Under the pieces are notes generated by a model. That model saw nothing but the letters and a program-made list of their open reading frames with translations, had not been told where the DNA came from and made no database searches. The position numbers and the translations under genes were made by a program. 64,000 bases of DNA from Luscinia megarhynchos (Eukaryota > Chordata > Aves > Passeriformes > Turdidae), in the NCBI GenBank assembly GCA_034336665.1, contig CM067565.1:83206858-83270857 (forward strand), in the 5' to 3' direction. How positions within the stretch are numbered: the stretch's first letter is position 1; every line of letters starts with the position of its first letter. Positions 24,406 through 37,306 of the stretch are shown one piece after another.

Positions 24406-27400
24406 TGACTGAGCCAATTTGATGCTATAGGAATATAAAACCTGACAGTTTTATTTATCAGGACAAACATTTTTACAGAGTGAGACTGGTTTAGATGAGA
24501 GCAATTTTTAGCACAAATAAGAGGGCAGAATGATGTCTCTCTTCTGGCCTAGCATGTGCATCCCTAACCTTGGTGAATATTTGGACCATGCAAGTGATCT
24601 CACGGATGCCAGTAGCCCTTGAAAGTGAATGAGGTTGTACAGATCAGTATTAGGTCTATAACAGCCTCCTAGTGTGCTGCTCACATCCTCTGCACTTAAA
24701 ACATCACCTTTGCCTGTGGCCTGCTGGGTCTATCAAAGTAGTGAGTTGAAGCAAATACCACAGAAGCCAAAGGACTGGAAGAGAGTAGACTGAGAAGAAA
24801 AGCATTTGAAGACAAGGGAGGAGGTGAGTCCTGCCTCCTGTAGAGTACATCCTAACTTGATGAGTCCAACTTCTATCAAAGGCTATAAGGTCTAAAGTTC
24901 CATTTGCAGCCCACTGAGCGTGTTCTGAGGAATCAGTCTGTGGCTGTACATCCTGTCATCTCCAAATTGGGCCTTCAAACTCATCTTATACACATATTCA
25001 TATCTGAAACAGTTCTGCTACCTACCTAGACTTTATATATAAAGACATTGCTGGGCCATGGGTTTGGGTGCACAGGCTCCTTAAAAATATCCTGGGTGAA
25101 GTGCAGGTTCCAGCACTTAATGGCAGGATAGAGATGAGGGGAGAGTACAGTTGGGCTGCTGGGGAAGAAGGAGTTGTGGTAGCTTTATTTGTTAGCTATA
25201 AATGTGTATGCACAGTTCTTTTTTAATTTATTATATCTATATTTTATACATAAATACACTTACATAGGAAAAAAATAAAAGAAAAACAAGCTATACATGA
25301 GATGGCACAAGAGAGAGGAAGAAAAATAATAAAATGATAAATTACAGACATAGTTGGGCTTTATAAAACAGTTTGTATTTAGGTTGCTGTTGGAGGACAC
25401 AAATCATTGCCCAGAGCCAATAAATAGCAGGTAACAAGGATCACATCTGTTTTGCATTCTAATTAAAATTTCAAACAAGCAGCTGAGATGCATGTTTTCT
25501 GTAACAAACTGGCTGTGGTGTTTTGAGAGCTTTCTGATGAGATGAAAGCTGTAAGGATGCAAGGGAGGTCATCTGAGTTATACCATCAGCAGCCTGTCTT
25601 ATCAGTCATTGGTATTATCAATTATTTGTGCGGAGGTACCACATTAAACCCATAATTTTAATAGGAGCCCTGTAGGTATTACTGACTACATAGCACAACC
25701 TTTGCCCCAAAGAGTTTATGGTGTGAATGCACAATCAGAAAAAAGAGATGAGGGAGAAAATGAGCACAAGGAATTACAATTATCTGAAGCAATGATAATT
25801 TTTCATGTCAGTCAGAGAGATATGAATGGAATCCAAAATTTTAAATTCTTAGCCTTATGCCTTAGGCATCATGTTGCCCCACAGTGCATGCTCATGATGC
25901 TGTTACTTTTGTGAAAGTGTTTTCACAAGCAGTGATGACTTAAAAGACAATAGAGAAAATACCAAATATGCTCCCTGCCTGCCACTGGGAAGCTTCAGAA
26001 TTACATCCATCCATTACATCCATTTACATGCATCATCTGTTTTTCTCAGTGCTGATTTTTGCTCTTGCCTAGCAAGATTTAGATAGAGGCAAAGAAATTT
26101 ATGTGGTTTATGCAATAATGGAGATAGGCAATAAGGCTCACCCTCCACAGGAAAGAACAGTATTAAACAGTATGTGTTGAAGATAAACATTTTAAAACCA
26201 ACGGGGTAATTTCTGAGAGTAGTAAATAAGCTATGGATTTTTGTAAATGGCTTATGTTAATATCTAATATCTCTTGAAAAAGAAAAAATTCTAAATTACA
26301 ATCTGTGTTGCTGGAGGGCTGCCATTTATACAATTTATATATGTTAAAAGAGAAAAATGAAATAGACCAGTGAACAGCAGGCCACTTAGGCTAATTCTTT
26401 GATGGAACAATTAATCTGGGATTTTATTAATCAAACATTGGAAAGTAAAAATATAAATAATATCAGGCAACTAAATTTTGTGGAAAGTAGGCCTTGTCAA
26501 ATAAACCTTTAATCTTTTTTGGCAAGATTACGAGTCTGGTTAATTACAACAACTTTGCTGATAAAATGAATTTGCTGGATTTCTCCCGGGAATTTGGTTT
26601 AGTACAATTATGGCATATAGAAAATAACAAAATAAAATTTATGGAATAGACAGGGAACACTTTAGGTGGACTAAAACTCTTTCGACAGCAGAGATGAAAA
26701 TGCAATAGATCATACAGATTATCAGCAAGCCACATCTTTACTAGTAAGAAAAATTACAGGTGTGATTCTACTCCTTCTGGTTGGTTATTCTGACATATCT
26801 TCCTGGTAAAATTCACCACTCATATAGGACATGCAAATTTGGCAACATTCTGAGGATGCTCTTAAATTTCATAACTCTTCTGAATGACACAAAGGGTGAG
26901 ATGCAATTTTTTTAAAAAATAAAGATGTAGCATTTTTAGTGTCCTAAGGAACTGAATTCTTCTGCCGGGTGGATATGACACAGGACATAAGAGAAACCCA
27001 AACCTTTCAGGAGAGAGCTGGGACCATGTGGGATATTTCCATCTGAACAGGACAATACCCCCCCTGTTTTAGGAGAGCAAATCCTACCACAAATAACATC
27101 TGTCAGCTGGAGACTTCTCTCCTAAACCATGGCTCCTACCTACAGCTTCTGATACTGCACCTGAAATCTAACAGGAGGAGGTCATCAGCATCCAGGAATG
27201 ACTGAGCAGGACTCTTGAAATCTTCCATGAGCCCTGTGTTAAATTTACTACTTGTTAGGAAGAGATTACCTAGTATTTTCCAGCCCCTTTGAAATCACTT
27301 TTAGCTACGCAACTCACATTTAAAGAGGAGCTGAAAAAAAATAAAAATAGTAGAACTGGGAAAACTCATATGAACACCAAGAATTAATCTATTCAGTTTA

Positions 27401-27711
27401 TCAAAGAAAAGATTGAAGGATTACCTGATTATTTTACTCAAGTCCTTAGACATGGAAAGCTATGATAATGAGAAGATTTGCAGTCTTGCAGACAGAGATA
27501 TAATAAAATCCAATTTGTTGGAAGTCAGACAAATTCAAGCTTGAAATAAACCACATTTTTGAACACTGAGGTTAATTAAAGATGGGAAGAATTTCCATGG
27601 AAGAGGTGACAGATTTGCTATTGACAAGAGTCTTTCAGGCAAAACTTTCATTCTGAACATTCTTTAGTCCACTTTCTAGGAACAAAAATAGCATGGCCTC
27701 TGTGTGAAAAT

Positions 27712-27754
27712 TTTCAGACTAGATGATCACAATGGTCCTCTCCAACTACAGAAC
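27712..27754 (+). mobile_element. Possible tiny CR1 3' remnant
   Basis: The 43-base string contains CAGACTAGATGATCACAATG followed by GTCCTCTCCAACTACAGAA, which is the order seen near the 3' end of CR1 elements. Nothing upstream or downstream extends the match. It may be a relic or a chance similarity. Confidence 0.45.
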
Positions 27755-29571
27755 ACACAAGTTTATAAACACGAGGAAATTAGCCCCAATCTTCCAAAAG
27801 AGGCTACACTACTGAAAAATTTGTCCCATCTGAGAAGTGAGAAAATTAGAACCACTACAAATAAATTCCTCCTTGGAAGAATGTATGATTATTTTTTGAA
27901 ATTGTCTCAGTAGGTGTCAGTCTGGCATACTGCTCCTCCTTTGATAAGAATAAACCTGGGGAGAATTACAGATGAGGTCATTTGATTAACCAGTAGAATA
28001 AACACCTTTTGTGCCTGTATTCTATTGCATGCTCAAGCATCAGCTTTTACTGAATGTCAATTTCTTCCCTTGTACATTCTTATAATTGTAACACTGATGT
28101 CCAGAAAATGCCTTTTCCCTCTTGGACAATTATCTTCATTCCCAGGCTTTCCTGCTTCTTCAAGAAATACAAAAATTTAGCCGAATACTTTGGTGACTCT
28201 TCATTCATGAACAGAGGTCAGGGGAAATGTCTTTCACCCCAGAAATTATGCTGATGCAAAGACGGTCTATGTAAGGTCTGAGGGAGAGGTAAAAAGGATA
28301 TTCTGGATTGATGCCCATGAGAAGCAATAGGTAGACTCGCTATGAAAAGTGTAGTATGAAATAACTAAATACATAAAGATACAGAAAAAGCATTTTTGTG
28401 TTGGACCACAATCCTTGTTTATCTTATTAACAGTTAACTCATTCTTGCACCTTGGGCAGTAAGAAGATGAGATGTGCAAAATACATACCTGCATCTAGAT
28501 TTAGATTTCAGATTAAGGTTTGTATTTCAAGTTCTTTCCAGAGGTATGGACATTCAGCTGTGATGGTACAGTATCACAGGGATGCTTTGTGACTGAAATT
28601 TAGATTTAAATTTGGATTTCATGTAACTTCTGTAGAAAATATGAGGCACGTTTGACTTTGCATTTTAAATACCTGCCCTCTCACCACATGCATTTGATTG
28701 AAAACAGGCATTTATGAACATATGTATATAGCTTTAAATATGTTGAAGTAAATTCATAGCAAAGGGCTGGGAAACCTGCTAGTTAGACAATGGACAGTAC
28801 AATGGAGATTGATTAAGTGTAGTTCTAGGAATTATATTGTTTAGATTTGATCTAAGAAGAGATTGATTCAATTTACGGGAAATGATTCTTCATTACCTTC
28901 ACAAAAGTGTGTTTCTGTAGCAGCATCAAGGTTTTAGCTGCTCCTAGGTATAAACACTACATCCATGAGTGTTCACTGCTCTGCTTTATGTCCTTGGCCA
29001 GGATTTGTTAGCTTTGTACTGGTCTGGTGATCCTCATGCTCTAGACAAGTGCTCCACCAAAAGAGTCTCCTTTCCCTAGCATTTTTGTGTTTGGTGTTAG
29101 CCAGCTGCCCATCACCTGTACTATTCTTTCCAACAGTGACTGCCCTTGAATCCTAAATGGCTGTCTTTGAGCAGAGATCTGCATGCTGCTTAGCTCTGTG
29201 TTCTAGGTCTTACCCTCCATCCTTTTTGCCACCATCAGCTCTCTACTAGCCCTGTGGCACTTCATTTAGCAAATCAATATTAGGAAAGTTTTTAACATCA
29301 CTGAGGTTTCCCAATGGAAACAGAGAGTAGAAACCTGCCTGAAGCTGATTCTCACACTGCACGGTATTGGGGCTGGTATTACTTAAGGCATGAAATTTTA
29401 ACCCTTAGACTTCAGCCAAACTGCTTGCTATTCAAGCTTTCTTTCTATGGCAGTGAATATGAGTGAGGAAATACTGTCAGAACTTTCATGGAAGGGAGCA
29501 TGGGAAGGAGCTCTGGATTCTTATGATGAATGCCTCTTTAACATGAATAAATGGATGAATGTAGTAGGTAC

Positions 29572-29602
29572 ATGGATGGATGGATGGATGGATGGATAGA
29601 TA
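29572..29602. repeat. (GGAT)n microsatellite
   Basis: Seven or so GGAT units, with further scattered ATGGATG words up to 30 bases on either side, indicating decay of a longer array. Confidence 0.95.
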
Positions 29603-30581
29603 AAAGAATGATATGAACCATTGGATGAAGAGATAGATGGATATATACTGCTGCACATACTGACGGAAAATGATGGCTACAAAACTATGTCAAGAAAAAC
29701 TGGAAAGTTTCTCATGCAGTGATCTGAGGTTCTGTCCTTCGTGTCATCTTAAAAAAACTGAAACACATAAAGGAGACATGTCAATGAAAGGCCACAGCAG
29801 CTTTAAGGTAAATGTGCTGATTTCAGTAAAAAGCATCTGAAATATCTCCAAATGCGGAGGAGAGTTTTTGACATGAATCCTTCAAGCTGTGGGTAGCAAT
29901 TCCCAGCAAACTTCTTTGCATCTGCACAGAAAGATAAAGTGTAGTTTAAGCATTTAAAAAATGTATTGTACTTCTTCTGTTTGATGCTTAAAGAGAGTGC
30001 TGGCAAGTATGGAGTATCACAGAGAATAGTCTTACCAGCACAATCAATGCTAAGTGGTTGTTCTTTTTATTTGCTTATCCTTCATTCCATTCTTTCTTTC
30101 CTTGCAAAAGACTAAATTGATTACCAACTTTGTATCAATGAGTTCCAATTTTTCTTAAAAAATCAAGGTAGTAGTTCATGCCATGATTTTAAATAAATTT
30201 TTGCTGCAAGTGTGTAGTCATCAGTTTTCTTTAATAAGACTTTCAATTTTTACTTTAATGACATATGCCATGTTATTTCAGAGGTGAAGAAAAATCGGTC
30301 CTAATTTTAGCCAGGCATGCTGGGCCCACAGCTGAAAAATAGGAGCTTTGGCCAGACTTGTGAATTCCACTGAAAACTTGCTAACTTGTATATTCTCTGT
30401 CACATTCAATTTTTGGCGTAAAATATCTGCCTTCTGTCCTGAGCTTTGTACTTGAAAACTTTTAAATTGGTTTGTCTTTGATAAAAATCGTTGTTTCTAC
30501 TACAATATCTAGAAACCTAATTTATTTTGCATGTAAAAAGGCAATTTCTTGTGTTTTCAGGTAGTTCAATCCCAGTAAAGT

Positions 30582-30950
30582 TTCGTAGAACAGAGTGGTT
30601 GAGGATAGAAAGGACCCCTGGAGGTCATCTTGTACAACATCCCTGCTCAAGCAGTGCCACTTCATGCAGGTTGCCCTGCAGTGTCTCCAGATGGTTTTTG
30701 AATATCTCTAAGGAGTGCAAATCCACCACCTCCATGGGCCAGTGCTTTATCACCGTCACAGTGAGAGTGTGTTTCCTGATCTTCAGAAGGGGTCTCCTGA
30801 GTTTTGATTCGTGCCCATTGCCCCCCGATCCCTCTGTTCTCCTTGCAGAGCAGTCCCTTCTCTCTCAGCCTCTCCTTACAGGAGAGGGCTCCAGTCCCTT
30901 AACCACCTTTGTGATCCTTTGCTGGACAGCAGTTTGGGCCCCTCCACACT
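30582..30950 (-). mobile_element. CR1 LINE 3' part, minus strand
   Basis: Plus-strand reading gives, in order, CCCCTGGAGGTCATCTTGTA, CCTGCTCAAGCAGTGCCAC, GCAAATCCACCACCTCCATG and GCAGAGCAGTCCCTTCTCTC, the reverse complement of a CR1 3' region. Its wording differs from the copies at 24 kb and 62.7 kb, so it belongs to another CR1 subfamily. The plus-strand frame of 141 codons at 30527-30952 is an antisense reading and not a host gene. Confidence 0.92.
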
Positions 30951-32400
30951 AGACTTGGTCTTTTTACTGCAGAGTCTTTCAGCACTACCTCTCTGGGACT
31001 CGTATCCACGTTACATCTCACACATGCTTGACATCATGGCATAAAACCCCCAAACATTTGGTGTGCTATGATGTTTCAGGCACCTTGGATTGATAAATCA
31101 CACGTGTAGATAATCATCCCAAGGGTACCTACAAAGTACCTGTGGATATATGGGTGGTAAAAGCAAGCTTAAGTTTCTCCAGAAGCCAGCAGTGTGGATA
31201 CAAACCACTCTATGGCACCATGCCTGGCAGACCAAGATAGTTCCTTGAGAGAGAGAGATGAAGGAATAGCTGGAATGGAAAAAGCAATCCTCAGGGATGT
31301 TAAATCAGAGCACAACCTTTCAGCACATGGCACTTTCTTTATAGCTGAGCTCTGGGTCATGAAGGGGTAGGAAAACTCAGTTATTCCTTGTGCTGAGAAG
31401 TGCTGAAGCTCCAACATCACAAAGCCCCTCCATGGCAGCGTACATGAAGGTCAGATTTCCATATTCTGCCAGCTCCAGAACAAGGTCACAGTTATCACAG
31501 TTACATACCTGTGCCTCTGAATTTTCTGTGGCACAGCAGCAATACTTGGAAATCCTTCATAAGCCAAGCTGAAATAGACTTGTAGAAGCTGAAGTGTATA
31601 TTAAAATGTAAATAGGAAGAGAGAACAGTTTGTGTAAGATTAGGGTGAGAAATATAAATATATGATGATTATAAAACTTGATGTAATGCAACATGGCAGG
31701 GTGGGGCCCTAGGGCTGAAATAAACTAGATTCCGCTCTTTAAACTACATTATGCAAGAGTGAGGATATATAAATTGGGAAAAGTAATGCAGTAATAAAAA
31801 TGTTTTGGAAAGTTAGACAGGGTGAACCAACACAGTTTTTAACCCCATATGAATTTCTTGACAATATCTTTGAATATGAGTTTTATCTTGTCTTTGTTTC
31901 TTTCAAGAGTATTAAAATTTTGAAAGGATTTGTGGTTTATTTTTTTCTTTCAACTCAGTTGGATATGTAAATAGCCCAAACAAAGAAGAAATTATCATTA
32001 GCTGAAGCACAGATGGAGAATTTGTACTACAATGTGATCTGAGTGCTTGAGATCTCCTCAAGTCCTTTTGCAATCAGCCCACGGGAGAGTGTGCACCCCC
32101 ATGCACAGTTCCACAGGCATCTTTCTGCTTAGAAGTTCCAGGGACAGATTGCAGCAGCAGTCAGACAGCAAGGAAAGAAACACAGAGGGGTGCCCTCACA
32201 TGGGACAAGGACATGTGCACTACTACTGGCAGGGCTTATCTCCACCAGCAAGGGTCCAGCTCCTCCACCTCACTGCTCCTTCTGCTTCACCCTATGAACT
32301 TACTCTTTTGTGATCACAGATGTCTTGTATTTATGATGGATCTGCATGGAGGTATGGCTGTGTTTATTATACAGCCAAAATTTGCTGCACTGGAAGGGAC

Positions 32401-32982
32401 TTAAAAGCTGCTCTGGCCTACAGCCCAGTAATGAGCTGCATCAATCGGTTTCAATAACACTCTGGAATCAAAAACACGGATCTCAGCATGAAGGGCCAGC
32501 ATTAGTGTGTTTATATGCCCATGAAAGAGGTACAGGCCTTTCCATTTTATTGACTGGGAAACTAAGTCAAAAGACATCAGCAGCCTGGTTCTGTTGCCAT
32601 GGAAGTTGATAGCAAAAATCCCTTTTACAGTCACAGAAAATGAAAGGTTGAGTGAGAATTGATACATCTCAACAGAAATGCCAAATCTCTTGCCTCCTAA
32701 GCTTTTACAATTAAGCTCATCTTTTGTTTTATTCCATGTTAGGCACCAGGGGTCTGTCATGATCAGTACTTTCTCTCTGCTGCACATCTGTGATGCTTCA
32801 GAAGAAAGTGACTCTTTTATCTGTAATGAGCTGCTATAGATTTCCAACCATGTACTGGAAGAAAGGAGATAGAAGTGGTCTTCTCTAGTCAACTCCTTTA
32901 TCCTAGAGGGAGAATTTGCACTCCCTAAGTATATGCAGTATCTATTATAGATGGGAGAAGTATTAAACCTCCAAAATTGCAT
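32401..32982 (-). other. 193-codon open frame, probably not a gene
   Basis: An uninterrupted minus-strand frame that starts with ATG and runs 193 codons. The translation is serine- and leucine-rich, with no signal peptide, membrane segment, zinc-finger spacing or coiled coil that I can see. No GC-rich promoter region precedes it, and no clear poly(A) signal or splice pattern supports expression. A frame of this length is uncommon but not unexpected somewhere in 64 kb read in six frames. I list it only because it is not explained by a known repeat. Confidence 0.1.
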
Positions 32983-34185
32983 ATGGTGTATTGGATATGT
33001 CTTCAGTTACTAATATTTAGCACAAGTCAGACAGCACTCTGCGGAAAAATGTGCCTTCCTTGGATTAGAATACTGTGTTTTAATGCCATAAAATTACACA
33101 TTCTTCATAAATTATGGGGTAAAATCAAGGGAGTGAGAAGTTATCACTTGGCAGTATCTCTTCATCAACAAGTTGCCTTCTGAGCATAAAAGGATGCTGC
33201 TGTGTCAGAACAGATTAAATCCTTGGCTCTTTTTCCTCTTTGTTCTGGGTATGGCATTGGTACTATGCATCCAGCTGTTTGAACAGAGAGGATTAACCTC
33301 CTCCTGGGGCCAATTATACTGTCCAGCTGTCTGCTGCCATTGCAGAGCTGCTGAGGAGCCCAGCCAGGAGCACACAAGGCAGGGTCCTGCTGTAATGAGA
33401 GTCCATGTTTCAGATGACAGCTCTTGGGCTTTCCAAAGATGTGGATTCCAGGATCTCAGACAGAAGGCTGATGGGGATTTCTGAGAGGCTCAGATTTGGT
33501 CCCTCTGCACAGGTAGCCCATACAAGTGAGCCACAGATCAAATGTGGTGAGGTCAGCTTGTATTTCACTGGGCTGTGTGAATCGACCTCATTGTGGGTCA
33601 AGAGATGTGCTTGTGAACTCTGCTAATTGGGATGCTACCAAAATCCTGGGCATTGCTAGGGTCCTGGATCATCAACCTCTGCACTTAACTTTGGGATCTT
33701 GAAGATTGGTGCTCTAAAGCTCTCCAAGCACTGTTGGTCTAACCCCCAGCTTGAACATGATAATTATCCACACCACACTTCCTATGTCAGTGGTAAAACA
33801 TGGTAACAGTAACGAAAGAGAAATTACAATCACTGTTGTAATGTCTGTATTTCTAATTCAAATTCTTCCTATTTGTGCAAGGTGCTAAAATACTGTAATA
33901 TATAAAATCTGCAAGAATGTTTACTAGATGCACTGCAGGTAAAAGAAAAAATAAATGTTGAGCTGTTTGGGGAGCCATCCCCAAAAAATACATGGACATC
34001 AAGCATGCAGGTTGGTTGCCTGGAAGGAATCTCCCAAGTGTGTAAAGAGTGGAGGAAAAAAACAGGCAAAGGCTGTGAACAAAGTTTTCTCTCTTGCTGA
34101 GGACCATGAGTCATAAGTTTGCACAAAAATCAAAGTAGTTTTTTTTCTGTTGGCTGCAGATGGACATTCTTTAAATCAAACATCT

Positions 34186-34219
34186 ATTCTTTCTTTCTTT
34201 TCTTTTTCCCCTTTTTTTG
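34186..34219. repeat. Pyrimidine-rich tract
   Basis: CTTT-type repeats merging into C and T blocks, about 34 bases with only pyrimidines on the plus strand. Confidence 0.85.
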
Positions 34220-35543
34220 AGTGCTGAGGGAGAGTGGAGAGTGGAGAGAAGGGCAAAGTAAATGATGCACTGAAAAATGTCTATTTAACTGCGGGAAGAA
34301 GAAAATTAGAAGGCAAATCTGAAAGCTATTGATTTTAGGAAAATGATCTTTTAACCTCAGAAATATTTTCCAGCTAAATTTCATATTGTATCAGGATATG
34401 GTGAAGCGTGACTACAATACAAGTCTTCAAATAATACCTTCAATTACTGCCACAGCTGTAAAAGTGCACACTAGCATATTTTGAAAATGACATTAAATTT
34501 TAAGCCTATTTGCTACCATTAGAGAGGAAGCTGAAACATAACAGAAGACTGTTCCCAAATCTGTTTGCAGTGAAATGCTTCTACAGCTTCCACAGATTCC
34601 TCTGTTAGGAGGAAGATTTGGGTCAGATTTAGTTCTTCTCATCTTTATAATTAAGGCAATGATTGGAAAAATCACTTTAAGATATTACGAGTGATATACA
34701 TGCTTACATTTGAAGCCCAAGGGACTGTTTTTCCACAAGCACAAGCCTTGCTGACCCAGATTTCCATCTTTTCAGTGCTTTCCCAATGCATATTAACAGC
34801 AACAGGATATTCATGTTTGTTTCTGGCATGTTGGAAAATTGGGAGACTCTGGTTAATAACACAAAGGAGCTGTCAACTGGCTTTTTGCAGTCATTCCTTT
34901 TAATGCTGTGAGATAGAATATGAAATGCCCCACCAAGAATATGGAGTTTGTATGTATTGATGCCCAAAAAATATGATGATTATTTTCCCACTGAAGAGGT
35001 TTCAGTAAAAAATAATAATAAAAAAGTCACGTAGAAACTGCACTAGAGGATTTTAAAGGCATCCTGTTGCAGTTTCTTTGCAATCATAAATGAAGAGTAG
35101 AGATACCATGAAATGTTAAATCAATCTCTTGACCTAAGGTAATTGATATGTCATGCATTTGTTCAGAGCTCAAAGTTGTTATATATCTAGTGATGAGAGG
35201 AAGGTGATGTAAAAAGAAAAAACAAAGAGCACAAAAAAGAGATGAGGGCAAACCAAAACACATGTGACCAGGCTTCTGAAACTGACAGGAATATTGCATT
35301 TCCAATACTTGAATTATGCATTATAAATACTTCATCTGATACATTTAGCCCACACTCCCATTTTTAATTTGTGAACCAGTTGCAAAACAGTCTCAGATTT
35401 AACATTATTCATCGATAACCTAAAAAAACCAGTATGAAAGTTGTGCTACAAGCTCCTAAACTTCTGGATGTTTTCACTCCTAGTGACTCCACTAGCAGCA
35501 TACACATCCAGAATGAAAAAGAGGATATTTTCTTATTGTGCCA

Positions 35544-35603
35544 AACATCCAAGTGATTACATTCACTAAGGTTAACATCCAAGTGATTACATTCACTAAG
35601 GTT
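35544..35603. repeat. Perfect 30-bp tandem duplication
   Basis: Two adjacent, identical 30-base units, each beginning AACATCCAAGTGATTAC and ending CACTAAGGTT. The first covers 35544-35573 and the second 35574-35603. The unit is not low-complexity, which makes this a segment duplication and not a microsatellite. On the minus strand it lengthens an open frame by an exact repeat of ten residues (NLSECNHLDV twice). Identity of the two copies implies a recent event or an assembly artefact. Confidence 0.97.
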
Positions 35604-36194
35604 TATCTCACATGCAACCACTGCCCTGTGGAACACAACAGAGAAAGAGTTTTTACAATAAACACTTGTCTGACTGCCTATGAACTGTGTTAGACCACTA
35701 CCTGATTTTCTGTAGCCTATTTCTCCTACTGTTTCATTGCCTATATAAAGTTGTGATAACAGAAAAATATTCCTAGCTGTTCCAAAAGTGTTCTCCATGG
35801 CCTGAAAATGGAATTTGTGGCATGAAAACTGGGTACATCCCTCTGCCAGCTCTAGTCCAGAAGAAGTAATGAATCATGCCAGTGACACAGATGGGGCTGG
35901 ACAAATTCAGAATGTGAATGGATGGTGCTTTGTAACTTAGAATCGTTTAATGCCAGTATCACATGAATAGACACACAGAGCAGAATAGAATTATCACATC
36001 CCACATTTGTGAGGTCTGACTCCACACTTTCATAAACATAGCATAAAATAAGGGTTATTGAAATTTTTACATGGAGTTCCCAAATACTTTCCTGGAATAT
36101 GACTGTCATGTTACTGTCATATTTTCTCTTAAGGCTCTTTGCTGTATATTGGAAGAGTACCAGGCAGATAATGCTTCTCTGGCAATGCCACATT

Positions 36195-36208
36195 AAAAAA
36201 AAAAAAAA
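36195..36208. repeat. Poly(A) tract, 14 bases
   Basis: Fourteen A in a row on the plus strand. No retrocopy body was recognised upstream. Confidence 0.9.
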
Positions 36209-37021
36209 TCGAACTAAAGGACTTAAATGTTCAACCTGACCATATTTTTCTGTGCAGTTTCTGAGTAAACCAAATATTATGTCAAAATCTTTCTTGTAGC
36301 AGTTGTACTTCTTCTGGCTTACAATAGCAACCAGAAGCTCTCCCAGCTGCACATGGGGAATAGGACATATCCATAGCTCATTGTCATTGCCCTTGCTGAC
36401 AGTTCTGCCTTAGTCTATCTGGACCTGAGTAGGCAAAGGATGCAGACGTACCCTTTAAGTCCCAAAGAAGGCAGCAGAATATAAATGTATGCCTGCATTT
36501 TGTGTGGATTTATGTGCTCCACTGAGCTTAATTTTGCTGTAAAATGGAGTCCCTATCCCTCTTGTGCTTTTGTTGTACTCAGTGGGATTCCAGATAAGGC
36601 TGTATTGAATATGTTTTAAAATCACCATGATATTATTGAGAGAAAATGATAAGACAGAGTAATAATCATAATAAAAATCTAGTTTTTCCCTAAGCTAGCT
36701 CCATTTAAATTCAGTGGAGCTGCACAGATCTCATTTGGGACTATTTTCTATTAAATTTTGTTGTAGGTCTAGGCTTTCATACAAATACTTAAAAATTGAA
36801 GAGAACACAATGACTACATGCCAATTCTGTTCTAGAAACTGTTGGGTCAATTACTTTGATTTAAGTTTGCAACTAAGCACAGTAAAAGCAAAATAAATAC
36901 ATTGAAGACCTAGCAGTCCCTTTATTTTGTAGAGGTAAAAAACAGCCATCAGATTTACTCTAAAGCCAAAATGACACGTACTGTGGTGGACTGAACTGAT
37001 AGTGCAGTATTTGCAGAGGAC

Positions 37022-37306
37022 ATGTGGTCTCTTCTCCCAGGTAAAAGTGGCAAGGTGAGAAAAAGTAGCCTGAAGTTGCATGAGGAGAGGTTTAGATGGA
37101 TGTTACAAAATACTTCTTCACTGTAAGGGTTATCAGGCATTGGAACAGGCTGCATAGAGGCGTGATGGAATCACCATCCTTGGAAGAGTTCAAAAGATGT
37201 GGATGTGGCACTTGGTGAAATAGTTTAGTGATGAGCACAATGGTGCTGGGTTAAAGTTCTGACTCAGTGATCTTAGAGGTCTTTGGTAACCTTAATGATT
37301 CTATGT
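37022..37306 (+). mobile_element. CR1 LINE 3' end
   Basis: Plus-strand CR1 copy. It begins TCTTCTCCCAGGTAAAAGTG, continues TGAGGAGAGGTTTAGATGG and GGCATTGGAACAGGCTGC, and ends GATCTTAGAGGTCTTTGGTA then CTTAATGATTCTATG. Substitutions and a short deletion place it as an older copy. No coding potential remains. Confidence 0.92.

Larger units (their letters stand above)
24406..30581. other. Mostly unique non-coding sequence
   Basis: About 6 kb with no supported gene. It includes a doubtful CR1 remnant at 27712-27754 and a GGAT microsatellite near 29.6 kb, listed separately. Sequence around 25450-25680 is AT-rich with few repeats, and I see nothing definite in it. Frames of 60-75 codons on both strands have no recognisable features. 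Confidence 0.6.
30951..37021. other. Mostly unique non-coding sequence
   Basis: About 6 kb with no supported gene. It contains the second-longest open frame of the window (32401-32982 minus, 193 codons) and frames of 129 and 166 codons at 35409-35798 and 35852-36352 on the minus strand. None of them shows a domain I recognise, and the last two lie in different frames. A 30-bp tandem duplication (35544-35603), a pyrimidine tract (34186-34219) and a 14-base A run (36195-36208) are listed separately or noted here. Confidence 0.55.

Noticed and set aside
30527..30952. 141-codon plus-strand open frame
   Set aside because: It lies almost wholly within a minus-strand CR1 copy and reads its antisense strand.
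31390..31510. Minus-strand stretch with protein-like wording (FMYAAMEGLCDVG)
   Set aside because: The frame is short, bounded by stops within about 40 codons on the left, and I recognise no family.
35409..36352. Two consecutive minus-strand frames of 129 and 166 codons
   Set aside because: They are in different reading frames. One is lengthened by a 30-bp tandem duplication and the other reads through a poly(A) tract. No domain, and no splice sites that would join them convincingly.
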